A stretch of DNA of 8,172 nt from Candidatus Zixiibacteriota bacterium. Lineage in GTDB: Bacteria > SM23-81 > DAOVCL01. Below the pieces are notes generated by a model. That model was not told where the DNA came from. It searched no databases and saw only the letters and a list, made by a program, of their open reading frames with translations. This document shows positions 1 through 6,464 of this stretch, piece after piece (the stretch's first letter is position 1; every line of letters begins with the position of its first letter). The translations under genes and the position numbers were made by a program. The stretch spans positions 1-8,172 of the forward strand of contig DAOVCL010000084.1 of assembly GCA_030670005.1 (NCBI GenBank), written 5' to 3'.

Positions 1-1269
1 GAGGGGACCTCGGTAACGGTGCGCAACCTCTTCTTCAATACACCTGCTCGGAGAAAATTCCTCAAGAGCCTCGCCTCAGAATATAGACAGATAGCCGATC
101 TGCTTCATAGCTTCCTCTTCGCCTTCCCGCGGCTTTCCCTCAGGCTTGTGCAGGATGGGAGGGAGGTCTTTAACTACCCCCAGGCCAAGGGGAGGGAGGA
201 TAGGGTAGAGGGGATATGGGGGGCAAGATATGGAAGGGATATGTTATCCCTCTTTCATCAGGAGGATGACTTGAGGATAGAGGGTTTTATCTCCCCCCCG
301 AAGGCCTCCCGCACATCAGGCAGACATCAGAGGTTCTTTGTCAACGGAAGATCAATCACCAGCAGGTTGCTAAGCCATTCCCTCCTACAGGGTTATGGAG
401 ATCTTCTCCTTCCCGGCAGTTATCCCCTTGCCATCATCTTCTTAGAGGTGAACCCGCAGTTAGTCGATGTCAATGTTCATCCCATGAAGAAGGAGGTTAA
501 GTTCTCCAATAGTGGGTGGGTTCACGATACCTTGGCTCAGACGGTGAAGACTGCTCTGGGAAAGGGATCGTTTACCACCTCTACCCTGAGGGAGAGACGG
601 GTTGAGGAAGCCGTAGCCGGGTATTTTGACCGCAGATCTACTCAGGGGACTTTTCCTTTGGCCCAGAGGAATCGGGAGCCTACACCCAGGAGGGAGGAGG
701 CCCAGAGGGGTCCGCTTATTGACTTCTGGCAGGTTCATAACCTTTATATCCTCACTGAGATCAAGGGGGGCCTTCTCATTATGGACCAGCATGCTGCCCA
801 TGAGAGAGTACTCTACGAAAAGGCCCTACGGAATTTGGAGGGGGGACGGGCCATCGGCCAGAGGCTCCTCTTCCCCCAGACCATCGAGCTTACTCAAGTG
901 GAGTACTCCCTCTGGGAGGAACACAAGGAGGATTTCCAGAGGCTTGGCTTTGAGCTCAGGCCCTTTGGTGACCAGGCTTTGCTGATAGAGGCCGTTCCGG
1001 CGGGGGCAAAGAATAGGGGAGGGGAAGAGTTGGTCAAGGGGATCTTGGATCAGTTGATGGAGGAGGGCAAAGCTCAGGGGAAGGATGAGTTTGCCAAATC
1101 CTATGCCTGCCGGGGGGCGATTAAATCTGGGGATAAACTTAGCCCGGAGGAGATGAGCGTTCTCTTTGACAGCCTCTTTGCCACTAAGACCCCTTATTTC
1201 TGCCCACACGGCCGTCCCACCCTGATTAAACTTACCCTGCAGGAGTTGAGTAGAAGGTTTGGCAGGTGA
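1..1269 (+). CDS. mutL: DNA mismatch repair protein MutL, 5'-truncated by the window edge
   Basis: MutL links MutS mismatch recognition to strand incision and repair. The reading frame is open from base 1 (it begins EGTSVTVRNLFF), so the true start is upstream; about 140 residues with the GHKL ATPase motifs are missing. Visible in 422 codons: the FFNTPARRKFLK motif (window residues 11-22), QRFFVNGR (110-117) and VDVNVHP (155-161), all of the N-terminal ATPase/S5-like region. A variable linker spans about 190-235. The C-terminal dimerisation and endonuclease domain has QRLLFP near 290, the metal-binding motif DQHAAHERVLYE at 262-273 (DQHA-x2-E-x4-E), ACRGAIK (369-375) and CPHGRPT (401-407). 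This set marks the nicking type of MutL found in bacteria without MutH. Its stop codon overlaps the miaA start by 4 nt, so the two are probably cotranscribed and coupled. Identity is very secure; the endonuclease activity is inferred from the motifs. Confidence 0.97.
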   Translation, partial: EGTSVTVRNLFFNTPARRKFLKSLASEYRQIADLLHSFLFAFPRLSLRLVQDGREVFNYPQAKGREDRVEGIWGARYGRDMLSLFHQEDDLRIEGFISPPKASRTSGRHQRFFVNGRSITSRLLSHSLLQGYGDLLLPGSYPLAIIFLEVNPQLVDVNVHPMKKEVKFSNSGWVHDTLAQTVKTALGKGSFTTSTLRERRVEEAVAGYFDRRSTQGTFPLAQRNREPTPRREEAQRGPLIDFWQVHNLYILTEIKGGLLIMDQHAAHERVLYEKALRNLEGGRAIGQRLLFPQTIELTQVEYSLWEEHKEDFQRLGFELRPFGDQALLIEAVPAGAKNRGGEELVKGILDQLMEEGKAQGKDEFAKSYACRGAIKSGDKLSPEEMSVLFDSLFATKTPYFCPHGRPTLIKLTLQELSRRFGR

Positions 1270-2201
1270 AAGGGGTTGTCCCCGTAATCCTGGGTCCCAC
1301 GGCCAGCGGGAAGAGCGAGCTGGGATATAGGGTTGCCTTGACCTTAGGTGGTGAGATCGTCTCTGCGGACTCCCGACAGATCTACAGGTTGATGGATATA
1401 GGGACGGCAAAGCCGCCAAGGGAATATAGGAGGGCTATTCCCCATCACCTCCTGGACATCCTCGATCCAGACCAGCCATTCAATGCCTTCCTCTACTCGC
1501 AGTTGGCGAGGAAGGCCATAGATTCCATTCTCCAAAGGGGGAAAGTTCCTTTAGTTGTTGGTGGGTGTGGATTCTATATCAGGGCTTTGATCGAGGGTTT
1601 GGTGGCCGATCTACCAGCTTCTCCCCCCATTAGAAGGAGATTAATCCGCATAGCGGAGAGGAAGGGGAAGGAGTTCCTCCATAAACTTCTCTCCCGCGTT
1701 GATCCCCAGAGAGCAGAGAAGATCTCACCCAGGGATTTGATCAGAACGGTGAGGGCCCTGGAGGTCTGGCTGGTTACCCACCATCCCCTCTCTCAGCTTC
1801 AATCACAGGGAGCATATAGCAGGGCCGAGTTTATTCCATTGAAGATCGGCCTCAGAGTGGAGAAAAAGAGGCTCTATCGGTTTATTGGCCAAAGGGTGGA
1901 GGAGATGATAGGGATGGGGTTGGTAGAGGAGGTAAGGAGATTGCTTGATATGGGCTTCTCCCCTCAACTGGGGCCCCTTCGCTCTCCCGGTTATAAGGAG
2001 ATAATCTCCTACCTCAAAGGGGAGATAATCCTCCAGGAGGCCAAAGAGCTTATCAAGCTGAGGACCCGACATTACGCCAAACGACAGCTCACCTGGTTTA
2101 GAGGGGAGAAGGGGGTCAATTGGCTGGATGTGGGGGATGGGATAGGGGAGGCCGAAGGAAAGGTTTTAGCCCTCTATCGGGAGGCTATAGAAATCTGTTG
2201 A
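1266..2201 (+). CDS. miaA: tRNA dimethylallyltransferase MiaA
   Basis: MiaA transfers a dimethylallyl group from DMAPP to N6 of A37 in tRNAs that read UNN codons. The 311-residue length is normal. Seen: P-loop GPTASGKS (residues 10-17), ADSRQIY (34-40), PHHLLD, GGCGFYIRAL (99-108), VRALEVW, the LYRFIGQRVEEM region, GYKEIISYL (242-250), and the C-terminal TRHYAKRQLTWFR signature. The start is GTG inside the GTGA overlap with mutL; a modest GAAGG at 1253-1257 lies 8 nt upstream, and the protein begins right before the P-loop strand as the family does. Two positions look odd. The usual GGTGLY/FY motif reads GGCGFY (Cys101), and the residue before GYKE is Pro241 where a hydrophobic residue is usual. 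mutL-miaA is a common pairing; hfq often follows but does not here. The stop codon lies inside the -35 box of the next promoter. Confidence 0.97.
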   Translation: MKGVVPVILGPTASGKSELGYRVALTLGGEIVSADSRQIYRLMDIGTAKPPREYRRAIPHHLLDILDPDQPFNAFLYSQLARKAIDSILQRGKVPLVVGGCGFYIRALIEGLVADLPASPPIRRRLIRIAERKGKEFLHKLLSRVDPQRAEKISPRDLIRTVRALEVWLVTHHPLSQLQSQGAYSRAEFIPLKIGLRVEKKRLYRFIGQRVEEMIGMGLVEEVRRLLDMGFSPQLGPLRSPGYKEIISYLKGEIILQEAKELIKLRTRHYAKRQLTWFRGEKGVNWLDVGDGIGEAEGKVLALYREAIEIC

Positions 2202-2226
2202 CAAACGATAAAATTGGGTTTATATT
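2198..2226 (+). promoter_or_regulatory. Sigma-70-type promoter for rpsU
   Basis: A perfect -35 TTGACA (2198-2203), a 17-nt spacer and a -10 TATATT (2221-2226, one mismatch to TATAAT) predict a start near 2233 and a leader of about 38 nt. The miaA TGA stop (2199-2201) sits inside the -35 box. This near-consensus promoter suggests that rpsU is strongly transcribed independently of mutL-miaA. Confidence 0.78.
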
Positions 2227-2255
2227 GCCTCCGTGAAAGGAAAACATTAGAAAGT

Positions 2256-2261
2256 AAGGAG
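2256..2261 (+). promoter_or_regulatory. Shine-Dalgarno site setting the rpsU TTG start
   Basis: AAGGAG lies 9 nt before TTG 2271. It favours that TTG over the longer in-frame reading from TTG 2214, whose extra residues do not resemble S21 and which would begin upstream of the predicted transcription start. Confidence 0.75.
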
Positions 2262-2270
2262 CTGATCTAT

Positions 2271-2456
2271 TTGGCACAGGTTAAAGTTCGTGATAATGAG
2301 CCCTTTGAAAGGGCCTTGCGTCGTTTTCGGCACCTTTGTCAGAGGGAGGGGATACTTAGGGGGTTGAAGGAGAGGAGATTTTACCGGAAACCAAGTGAGG
2401 AGAGAAGGAGGAGGGCGATGGATGCAAGAAGAAGGCTGAGGAGTCACAGTAGTTAG
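2271..2456 (+). CDS. rpsU: Small ribosomal subunit protein S21 (bS21)
   Basis: S21 is a small, very basic protein of the 30S platform, near the 3' end of 16S rRNA, and helps mRNA recruitment during initiation. With the TTG start at 2271 the protein has 61 residues, close to the family size of 55-70. The family pattern is clear: AQVKVRDNEPFERALRRF at the N-terminus, then HLCQREGILRGLKERRFY, then KPSEERRRR and an arginine-rich tail ending RSHSS. The TTG is supported by AAGGAG 9 nt upstream and by where the S21 homology begins. The gene has its own strong promoter overlapping the miaA stop and is followed by 114 nt of intergenic DNA, so it looks like a separate transcription unit. S21 genes are often found as lone genes or near dnaG-rpoD; a position between miaA and rimP is less familiar to me. 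Confidence 0.95.
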   Translation: MAQVKVRDNEPFERALRRFRHLCQREGILRGLKERRFYRKPSEERRRRAMDARRRLRSHSS

Positions 2457-2467
2457 CCATTTAAAGG

Positions 2468-2477
2468 CTGATATCAG
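2468..2477. repeat. 10-bp perfect palindrome between rpsU and rimP
   Basis: CTGATATCAG reads the same on both strands. It lies 12 nt after the rpsU stop and 16 nt before the proposed rimP -35. It could be a small operator or chance; there is no second copy nearby to support a regulatory role. Confidence 0.3.
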
Positions 2478-2493
2478 TCTTGGGAAAAATCCC

Positions 2494-2522
2494 TTGCTTA
2501 ACTTGGTAATTTTTGTTATATT
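2494..2522 (+). promoter_or_regulatory. Probable promoter of the rimP-nusA-infB operon
   Basis: The -10 TATATT (2517-2522) is preceded by TG at 2514-2515, giving an extended -10. A weak -35 TTGCTT (2494-2499) lies 17 nt upstream. The extended -10 can compensate for the poor -35. Predicted transcription start is 2529-2531, immediately before the hairpin at 2535. This is the only convincing promoter-like site in the rpsU-rimP gap. Confidence 0.55.
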
Positions 2523-2534
2523 CCTCTCCAGAGA

Positions 2535-2556
2535 GTGGGTGGATGCCCACTTTTTT
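2535..2556 (+). terminator. Hairpin plus T6: intrinsic terminator or rimP leader element
   Basis: GTGGGT (2535-2540) pairs with GCCCAC (2545-2550) around a GGAT loop: six base pairs including one T-G wobble, followed at once by T6 (2551-2556). This is the form of a Rho-independent terminator. It could end the rpsU transcript. However, it sits downstream of the proposed rimP promoter, at about +5 to +27 of that mRNA, so it would also be a 5' leader structure. A rimP leader attenuator has been described bioinformatically in proteobacteria; whether this hairpin belongs to that family is not shown here. Confidence 0.6.
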
Positions 2557-2561
2557 GGTAT

Positions 2562-2567
2562 GGAGGG
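2562..2567 (+). promoter_or_regulatory. Shine-Dalgarno site for rimP
   Basis: GGAGGG ends 3 nt before ATG 2571 (4 nt counted from GGAGG). It is a strong but slightly close site. It selects ATG 2571 over the upstream in-frame GTG at 2535, which lies inside the hairpin. Confidence 0.65.
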
Positions 2568-2570
2568 CTA

Positions 2571-3020
2571 ATGGATCTGGTGGTGAGGGTTAGGGAATTG
2601 GTTGTGTCTAAGGTGGAGAGCCTGGGATTTGAAGCGGTGGAGGTTAAACTCTGGGGTTCAGGAAGAAAGTTCTTAAAGGTGCTCATCCACAAGCCAGGTG
2701 GGGTAAGCTTGGGTGATTGTGCTCTGGTGAGCAGAAGTCTTTCCGATCTTTTGGACACTGAAGATCCCCTACTCGGGCCCTATATTTTGGAGGTTTCCTC
2801 TCCCGGGCTGGATCGTCCCCTGACTAAGCCAGCCGATTTCGAGAGGAACATAGGAAAAGAGGTGAAGGTCGTTTTACATCGGCCTTACGATGGAAGGCAG
2901 GTTTGGTGCGGGAGGGTCGCCCATGCGGCTCCGGCAGGCCTTCTCCTCGATGTGGAGAATAAGGAGACACTCCTGCCCTGGGAGGAGATTGCCAGGGCTA
3001 ACTTAGAGGTAAAGATTTAA
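2571..3020 (+). CDS. rimP: Ribosome maturation factor RimP
   Basis: RimP binds the assembling 30S subunit and promotes an early step of its maturation. The 149-residue length is typical. Seen: an N-terminal alpha-beta domain with the LGFEAVEVKLWGSG and FLKVLIHKPGGVSLGDC segments (about residues 17-52), the family signature LEVSSPGLDRPL (73-84), and ADFERNIGKEVKV followed by a C-terminal SH3-like domain (DGRQVWCGRV to the end). ATG 2571 is chosen for its GGAGGG site and because family homology starts close behind it; GTG 2580 and 2583 are possible but less well placed alternatives. The stop codon TAA is followed directly by the nusA ATG. This is the first gene of the operon and pairs with nusA as it does across bacteria. 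Confidence 0.96.
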   Translation: MDLVVRVRELVVSKVESLGFEAVEVKLWGSGRKFLKVLIHKPGGVSLGDCALVSRSLSDLLDTEDPLLGPYILEVSSPGLDRPLTKPADFERNIGKEVKVVLHRPYDGRQVWCGRVAHAAPAGLLLDVENKETLLPWEEIARANLEVKI

Positions 3021-4268
3021 ATGTCCAATCTGGAAATAGCAGAGGCCCTGGGACAGATAACCAGGGAAAAGAGCATAGATATGGGTCTGATCTTGGAGAC
3101 CCTGAAGGCTGGCCTCCTGCTGGCGGCCAAGAAGTCATATGGTAGCTCTGAGAACATAGAGGTCAATGTCAACCAGAATAACGGCCAGATAGATATCTTT
3201 GCTGTAAAGAAGGTAGTGGAGACGGTGCAGAGGCCAAACTTGCAGATATCCCTACAGGAGGCCAGAGAGATAGATCCAGGGGCTGAGTTGGGCGGAGAGG
3301 TAAAAGTCGAGCTCTCCCTATCCGATTTCGGGAGAAATGCCATCCTGGCCGCCAAGCAGGTGCTTATGCAGAGGATCAGAGAGGCGGAGAGGGACAAGAT
3401 ATTAGAGGATTATCGGTCTAAGCTGGGAGAGATAGTCACCGGAACTGTCCAACAACTGGATAGAGGAACGATAGTCGTCAACCTGGGCCGCAGCGAGGGG
3501 ATAGTTCCCCCTTCCGAGCAGATAAAGAGGGAGAGATATCGTCAGGGGGACACGATAAGGAGCTATGTTTTAGATGTACAGAAGTCCTCAAGGGGGCCCC
3601 AAATAAAGCTATCCCGCACCGCCCCTGGATTTCTGATTAAGCTCTTTGAGTTAGAGGTTCCAGAGATCTATGAGAAGATTGTGGAGATAAAGGCAGTGGC
3701 CAGGGAACCGGGCAGCAGGTCAAAGATAGCTGTGGCCTCATCCGATACCAGGATCGACCCTGTGGGGGCCTGTGTGGGGGTTAAGGGTTCCCGGGTGCAG
3801 AATGTGGTGAGGGAGTTGGGAAATGAGAGGATAGACATCGTCCATTGGAACCCTAATCCAGCTATGTTTGTGAGCAATGCCTTGAGCCCCGCGAAGATCC
3901 GTCATAGCGATTTTTACTCCGAGGAGAACAGGGTGAGGGCTGTGGTTGATGATGATCAACTCTCCTTGGCCATAGGCAAATCTGGCCAGAATGCCCGCTT
4001 GGCGGCCAAGCTTACCGGGTGGAAGATAGACATCCTCAGCCACACCCGTTACCAACAGCTTATGGAGAAGGAACGGCTTTCGGCTGTTGAGGTAGGTCAA
4101 CTTCCTGGATTGGGACCAAAGCTTGTTGAAAAACTGAAGTCAAAGGGAATAGAGAACTTATTTGATCTGCAAAATAGAAAGATAGAGGAACTGACCGCTA
4201 TTCCAGGAATTGGTCAAAAGCGGGCAGAGGCAATTCTCGCTCGCATGGCAGAGTTTTTAGAGAAATAA
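3021..4268 (+). CDS. nusA: Transcription termination/antitermination factor NusA
   Basis: NusA binds RNA polymerase and nascent RNA, stimulates pausing and intrinsic termination, and takes part in antitermination of rRNA transcripts. The 415 residues show: the N-terminal polymerase-binding domain (1 to about 130, with SLSDFGRNAILAAKQVL), an S1 domain (about 136-200, GEIVTGTVQQLDRG), KH1 with GVKG at 253-256 followed by SRVQNVVRELGNERIDIV, KH2 with GKSG at 319-322 followed by QNARLAAKLTGWKIDI, and a C-terminal region with two helix-hairpin-helix motifs (LPGLG 361-365 and IPGIG 394-398). That last region differs from the two acidic repeats of E. coli NusA and is shorter; the total is well under E. 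coli's 495. The ATG abuts the rimP stop; a weak GAGG at 3006-3009 lies in rimP, so translation is probably coupled. NusA controls its own operon in E. coli, which makes the leader hairpin upstream of rimP of interest. Confidence 0.97.
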   Translation: MSNLEIAEALGQITREKSIDMGLILETLKAGLLLAAKKSYGSSENIEVNVNQNNGQIDIFAVKKVVETVQRPNLQISLQEAREIDPGAELGGEVKVELSLSDFGRNAILAAKQVLMQRIREAERDKILEDYRSKLGEIVTGTVQQLDRGTIVVNLGRSEGIVPPSEQIKRERYRQGDTIRSYVLDVQKSSRGPQIKLSRTAPGFLIKLFELEVPEIYEKIVEIKAVAREPGSRSKIAVASSDTRIDPVGACVGVKGSRVQNVVRELGNERIDIVHWNPNPAMFVSNALSPAKIRHSDFYSEENRVRAVVDDDQLSLAIGKSGQNARLAAKLTGWKIDILSHTRYQQLMEKERLSAVEVGQLPGLGPKLVEKLKSKGIENLFDLQNRKIEELTAIPGIGQKRAEAILARMAEFLEK

Positions 4269-4274
4269 GGGAGG
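4269..4274 (+). promoter_or_regulatory. Shine-Dalgarno site setting the infB TTG start
   Basis: GGGAGG begins directly after the nusA stop and lies 9 nt before TTG 4284, an ideal distance. The out-of-frame ATG at 4277 is only 2 nt from it, too close, and would encode six residues before a stop. Confidence 0.8.
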
Positions 4275-4283
4275 TAATGCTAA

Positions 4284-6461
4284 TTGGCGAGAGATAAAAG
4301 GATATATGAAATTGCCAGAAAATATGATGTCTCCAGTGAGGCCCTTCTCAACATCCTCCATGAGCTAAACTATAGGGTAAAGAGCCCGATGAGCTTAGTC
4401 AGCGAGGATATGCTGAAAGCGGTAGAGAGGAAATTTAGCGAGGAGAAAGAGGCAGTCAAAAAGGAATACCGGCGCAAGAGGAAGCTCATAGAGGCACGCA
4501 AGAGCAAGGAAGAGGCAAAGAAGATAGTTAAGAAGAGGGGGAAGGGAAAACCAGGCTTTCGGGCTGGCCCGCGGAGGGGAAAAAAGGTAACCAAGAAGAG
4601 GAGGGTGGACCAAAAGGAGGTAACTGAGAATGTAAAGAAAACGCTGACCCAGATGACGGCCAAACCTCCTAAGAGAAGGAGAAGGCACCAGGAGACTGAA
4701 GAGGTTACCGGGGAGAAGCTTAAGGAGGTAAGGGTTTCTGAGTTTATCTCTGTGGCGGAGTTGGCCGAGCAGATGGAGGTAAAACCCACTGATGTGATCA
4801 CCAAATGCATGGAGATGGGCCTTTTGGTCACCATAAATGAGAGACTGGATATAGAGACCATAGAGATGGTGGCCGATGAGTTCGGATTTCAGGTTAAACA
4901 GATGGCCGAGTATGGCTTAGATCAATTGGAGGAGGTTTCCCCTGGTGAGGAAGAGCCAAGGGCCCCTGTGGTCACTATTATGGGTCATGTGGATCATGGG
5001 AAGACATCACTGCTGGATTATATCAGGGAAAGCAACATCATTGCCGGGGAGTCAGGGGGAATAACACAGCATATTGGAGCCTATGAGGTGGAGCTACCCC
5101 AGGGGAAGATAGTCTTTTTAGACACACCCGGACACGAGGCCTTCACCGCAATGAGGGCCAGGGGGACGCAGATAACAGATCTGGTGGTTTTAGTGGTAGC
5201 CGCCAACGATGGGGTTAAGCCCCAAACTATAGAGGCCATTGACCATGCTCGTGCCGCCGGAGTTCCTATAGTAGTGACCATAAACAAGATGGATCTGCCT
5301 AAGGCCAATGCGGAGAGGGTAAGGAGCCAGCTCTCAGAGCTTGGCCTTGTGGGGGAGGAGTGGGGAGGGAGGGCGGTTACGGTGGAGATATCGGCCAAGA
5401 CCGGACAGGGTATAGATAAGCTTTTAGAGATGCTCCTTCTGCAAGCTGAACTCCTTGAACTTAAGGCCGATCCCAACGCTCGGGCCACCGGGGTGGTGGT
5501 AGAGTCGAGGTTGGATTTGGGGAGAGGGCCTGTGGCCAGCGTCCTGGTACAGAACGGTACCTTGTGGCTGGGGGATCCTTTTGTCTGTGGAATGGTCTCT
5601 GGAAAGGTGAGGGCACTGATCGATGGGAGGGGCAGAAGGTTAGAGCAGGCTCCTCCTTCTACGCCAGTAAAGGTCTTGGGCCTGGAAGGCCTTCCTCAAG
5701 CGGGCGATTCCTTCCATGTGGTCTCCGATGAGAGGAAGGCAAAGGAGGTTAGCCTAAAGAGGCGCCAGATTAGGAGGGAGGAGACCTATAGGAGGGCGAG
5801 GAAGGTAACCTTAACCGATCTTTACGATTACATAAAGAGTGGACAGATAAAAGAACTACGTATAGTCATCAAGGGGGATGTCGATGGCTCAGTGGGGGCC
5901 TTGAGTGATGTCTTAGAGAGACTGTCAACCTCAGAGGTTAAGGTGGGGGTGATCCACCGCGGGGTAGGGACGGTCACTACCTCTGATATCCTCTTAGCCG
6001 CTGCCTCAGATGCTGTGGTCATTGGCTTTCATGTCAAGGCTGACCTGAGGGCTATGGAGCTTGCCGCCAAGGAAGGGGTGGATATTCGCTATTACGATGT
6101 AATCTATGAGGCAGAGGAGGATGTCAAAGCGGCATTGGAGGGATTGTTGGAGCCTGAGACTATAGAGATCCCCATTGGCTTAGCAGAGGTGAGGGCGATC
6201 TTTTACTCCTCTAAGCTTGGAACTATTGCTGGTTCGTATGTAAAGGAAGGGGCAGTGAGAAGAGGCTGCAAGCTGAGGGTGAGAAGGGGTGAGGAGCTGA
6301 TATTTGATGGGGAGATCTCCTCTTTGCATAGGTTTAAGGAGGATGTCAAGGAGGTTAGCTCTGGCTTTGAATGTGGTATTAAGATCGAGGGTCTAAACGA
6401 TATAAGGGAAGGGGATCTATTAGAGGCCTACGAGGAGAAGGAGACCAAGAGGAAGCTGTAG
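4284..6461 (+). CDS. infB: Translation initiation factor IF-2
   Basis: IF2 is the GTPase that places initiator fMet-tRNA on the 30S subunit and promotes 50S joining. The 725 residues show: a first IF2_N module (about 5-50, RIYEIARKYDVSSEALL), a highly charged Lys/Arg-rich linker (about 55-145), a second IF2_N-like module (about 150-205, FISVAELAEQMEVKPTDVI), and the G domain with G1 GHVDHGKT (234-241), G2 in GGITQHIGAY, G3 DTPGH (280-284), G4 NKMD (334-337) and G5 SAK (370-372). Beta-barrel domain II, domain III (IKGDVDGSVGAL) and the C-terminal fMet-tRNA-binding barrel (AEVRAIF, then FKEDVKEVSSGFECGI) follow. The length is short compared with E. coli (890), owing to a shorter N-terminal part; all core motifs are intact. 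TTG 4284 is chosen for its strong GGGAGG site and because MARDKRIYEIA matches the family N-terminus. It follows nusA by 15 nt, without ylxR or ylxQ in between. Confidence 0.97.
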   Translation: MARDKRIYEIARKYDVSSEALLNILHELNYRVKSPMSLVSEDMLKAVERKFSEEKEAVKKEYRRKRKLIEARKSKEEAKKIVKKRGKGKPGFRAGPRRGKKVTKKRRVDQKEVTENVKKTLTQMTAKPPKRRRRHQETEEVTGEKLKEVRVSEFISVAELAEQMEVKPTDVITKCMEMGLLVTINERLDIETIEMVADEFGFQVKQMAEYGLDQLEEVSPGEEEPRAPVVTIMGHVDHGKTSLLDYIRESNIIAGESGGITQHIGAYEVELPQGKIVFLDTPGHEAFTAMRARGTQITDLVVLVVAANDGVKPQTIEAIDHARAAGVPIVVTINKMDLPKANAERVRSQLSELGLVGEEWGGRAVTVEISAKTGQGIDKLLEMLLLQAELLELKADPNARATGVVVESRLDLGRGPVASVLVQNGTLWLGDPFVCGMVSGKVRALIDGRGRRLEQAPPSTPVKVLGLEGLPQAGDSFHVVSDERKAKEVSLKRRQIRREETYRRARKVTLTDLYDYIKSGQIKELRIVIKGDVDGSVGALSDVLERLSTSEVKVGVIHRGVGTVTTSDILLAAASDAVVIGFHVKADLRAMELAAKEGVDIRYYDVIYEAEEDVKAALEGLLEPETIEIPIGLAEVRAIFYSSKLGTIAGSYVKEGAVRRGCKLRVRRGEELIFDGEISSLHRFKEDVKEVSSGFECGIKIEGLNDIREGDLLEAYEEKETKRKL

Positions 6462-6464
6462 GAG

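Noticed and set aside
826..1419. 197-codon open frame on the minus strand across mutL and miaA
   Set aside because: It lies opposite two certain genes, the protein is low-complexity without family features, and it crosses the mutL-miaA junction. It is a shadow of the coding strand.
2214..2270. Longer rpsU reading starting at TTG 2214
   Set aside because: The extra 19 residues do not match S21, and the start lies upstream of the predicted transcription start; AAGGAG before TTG 2271 fits better.
2452..2472. Hairpin just after the rpsU stop (GTTAGCC with GGCTGAT)
   Set aside because: It needs two wobble pairs, has a 7-nt A/T loop and no T-run after it; the hairpin at 2535 is a better terminator.
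2482..2493. GGGA-AAAA-TCCC hairpin before the rimP promoter
   Set aside because: Only four base pairs, with no T-run directly following; too weak to call.
2535..2570. Longer rimP reading starting at GTG 2535
   Set aside because: The start is inside the hairpin and has no Shine-Dalgarno site; the extra 12 residues are unlike RimP.
2457..2570. Possible tRNA gene upstream of rimP, as in E. coli
   Set aside because: No cloverleaf, T-loop GTTCRA box or CCA end can be found in the 114-nt gap.
4277..4297. Mini-ORF ATG to TAA (six codons) before infB
   Set aside because: Its ATG is only 2 nt from the GGGAGG site, too close for normal initiation, and it overlaps the infB start in another frame.
4370..4861. 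163-codon open frame on the minus strand, rich in Ser, Leu and Phe, which looks membrane-like
   Set aside because: The hydrophobic look comes from reading the reverse complement of the Lys/Glu-rich IF2 linker. There is no independent start signal or homology.
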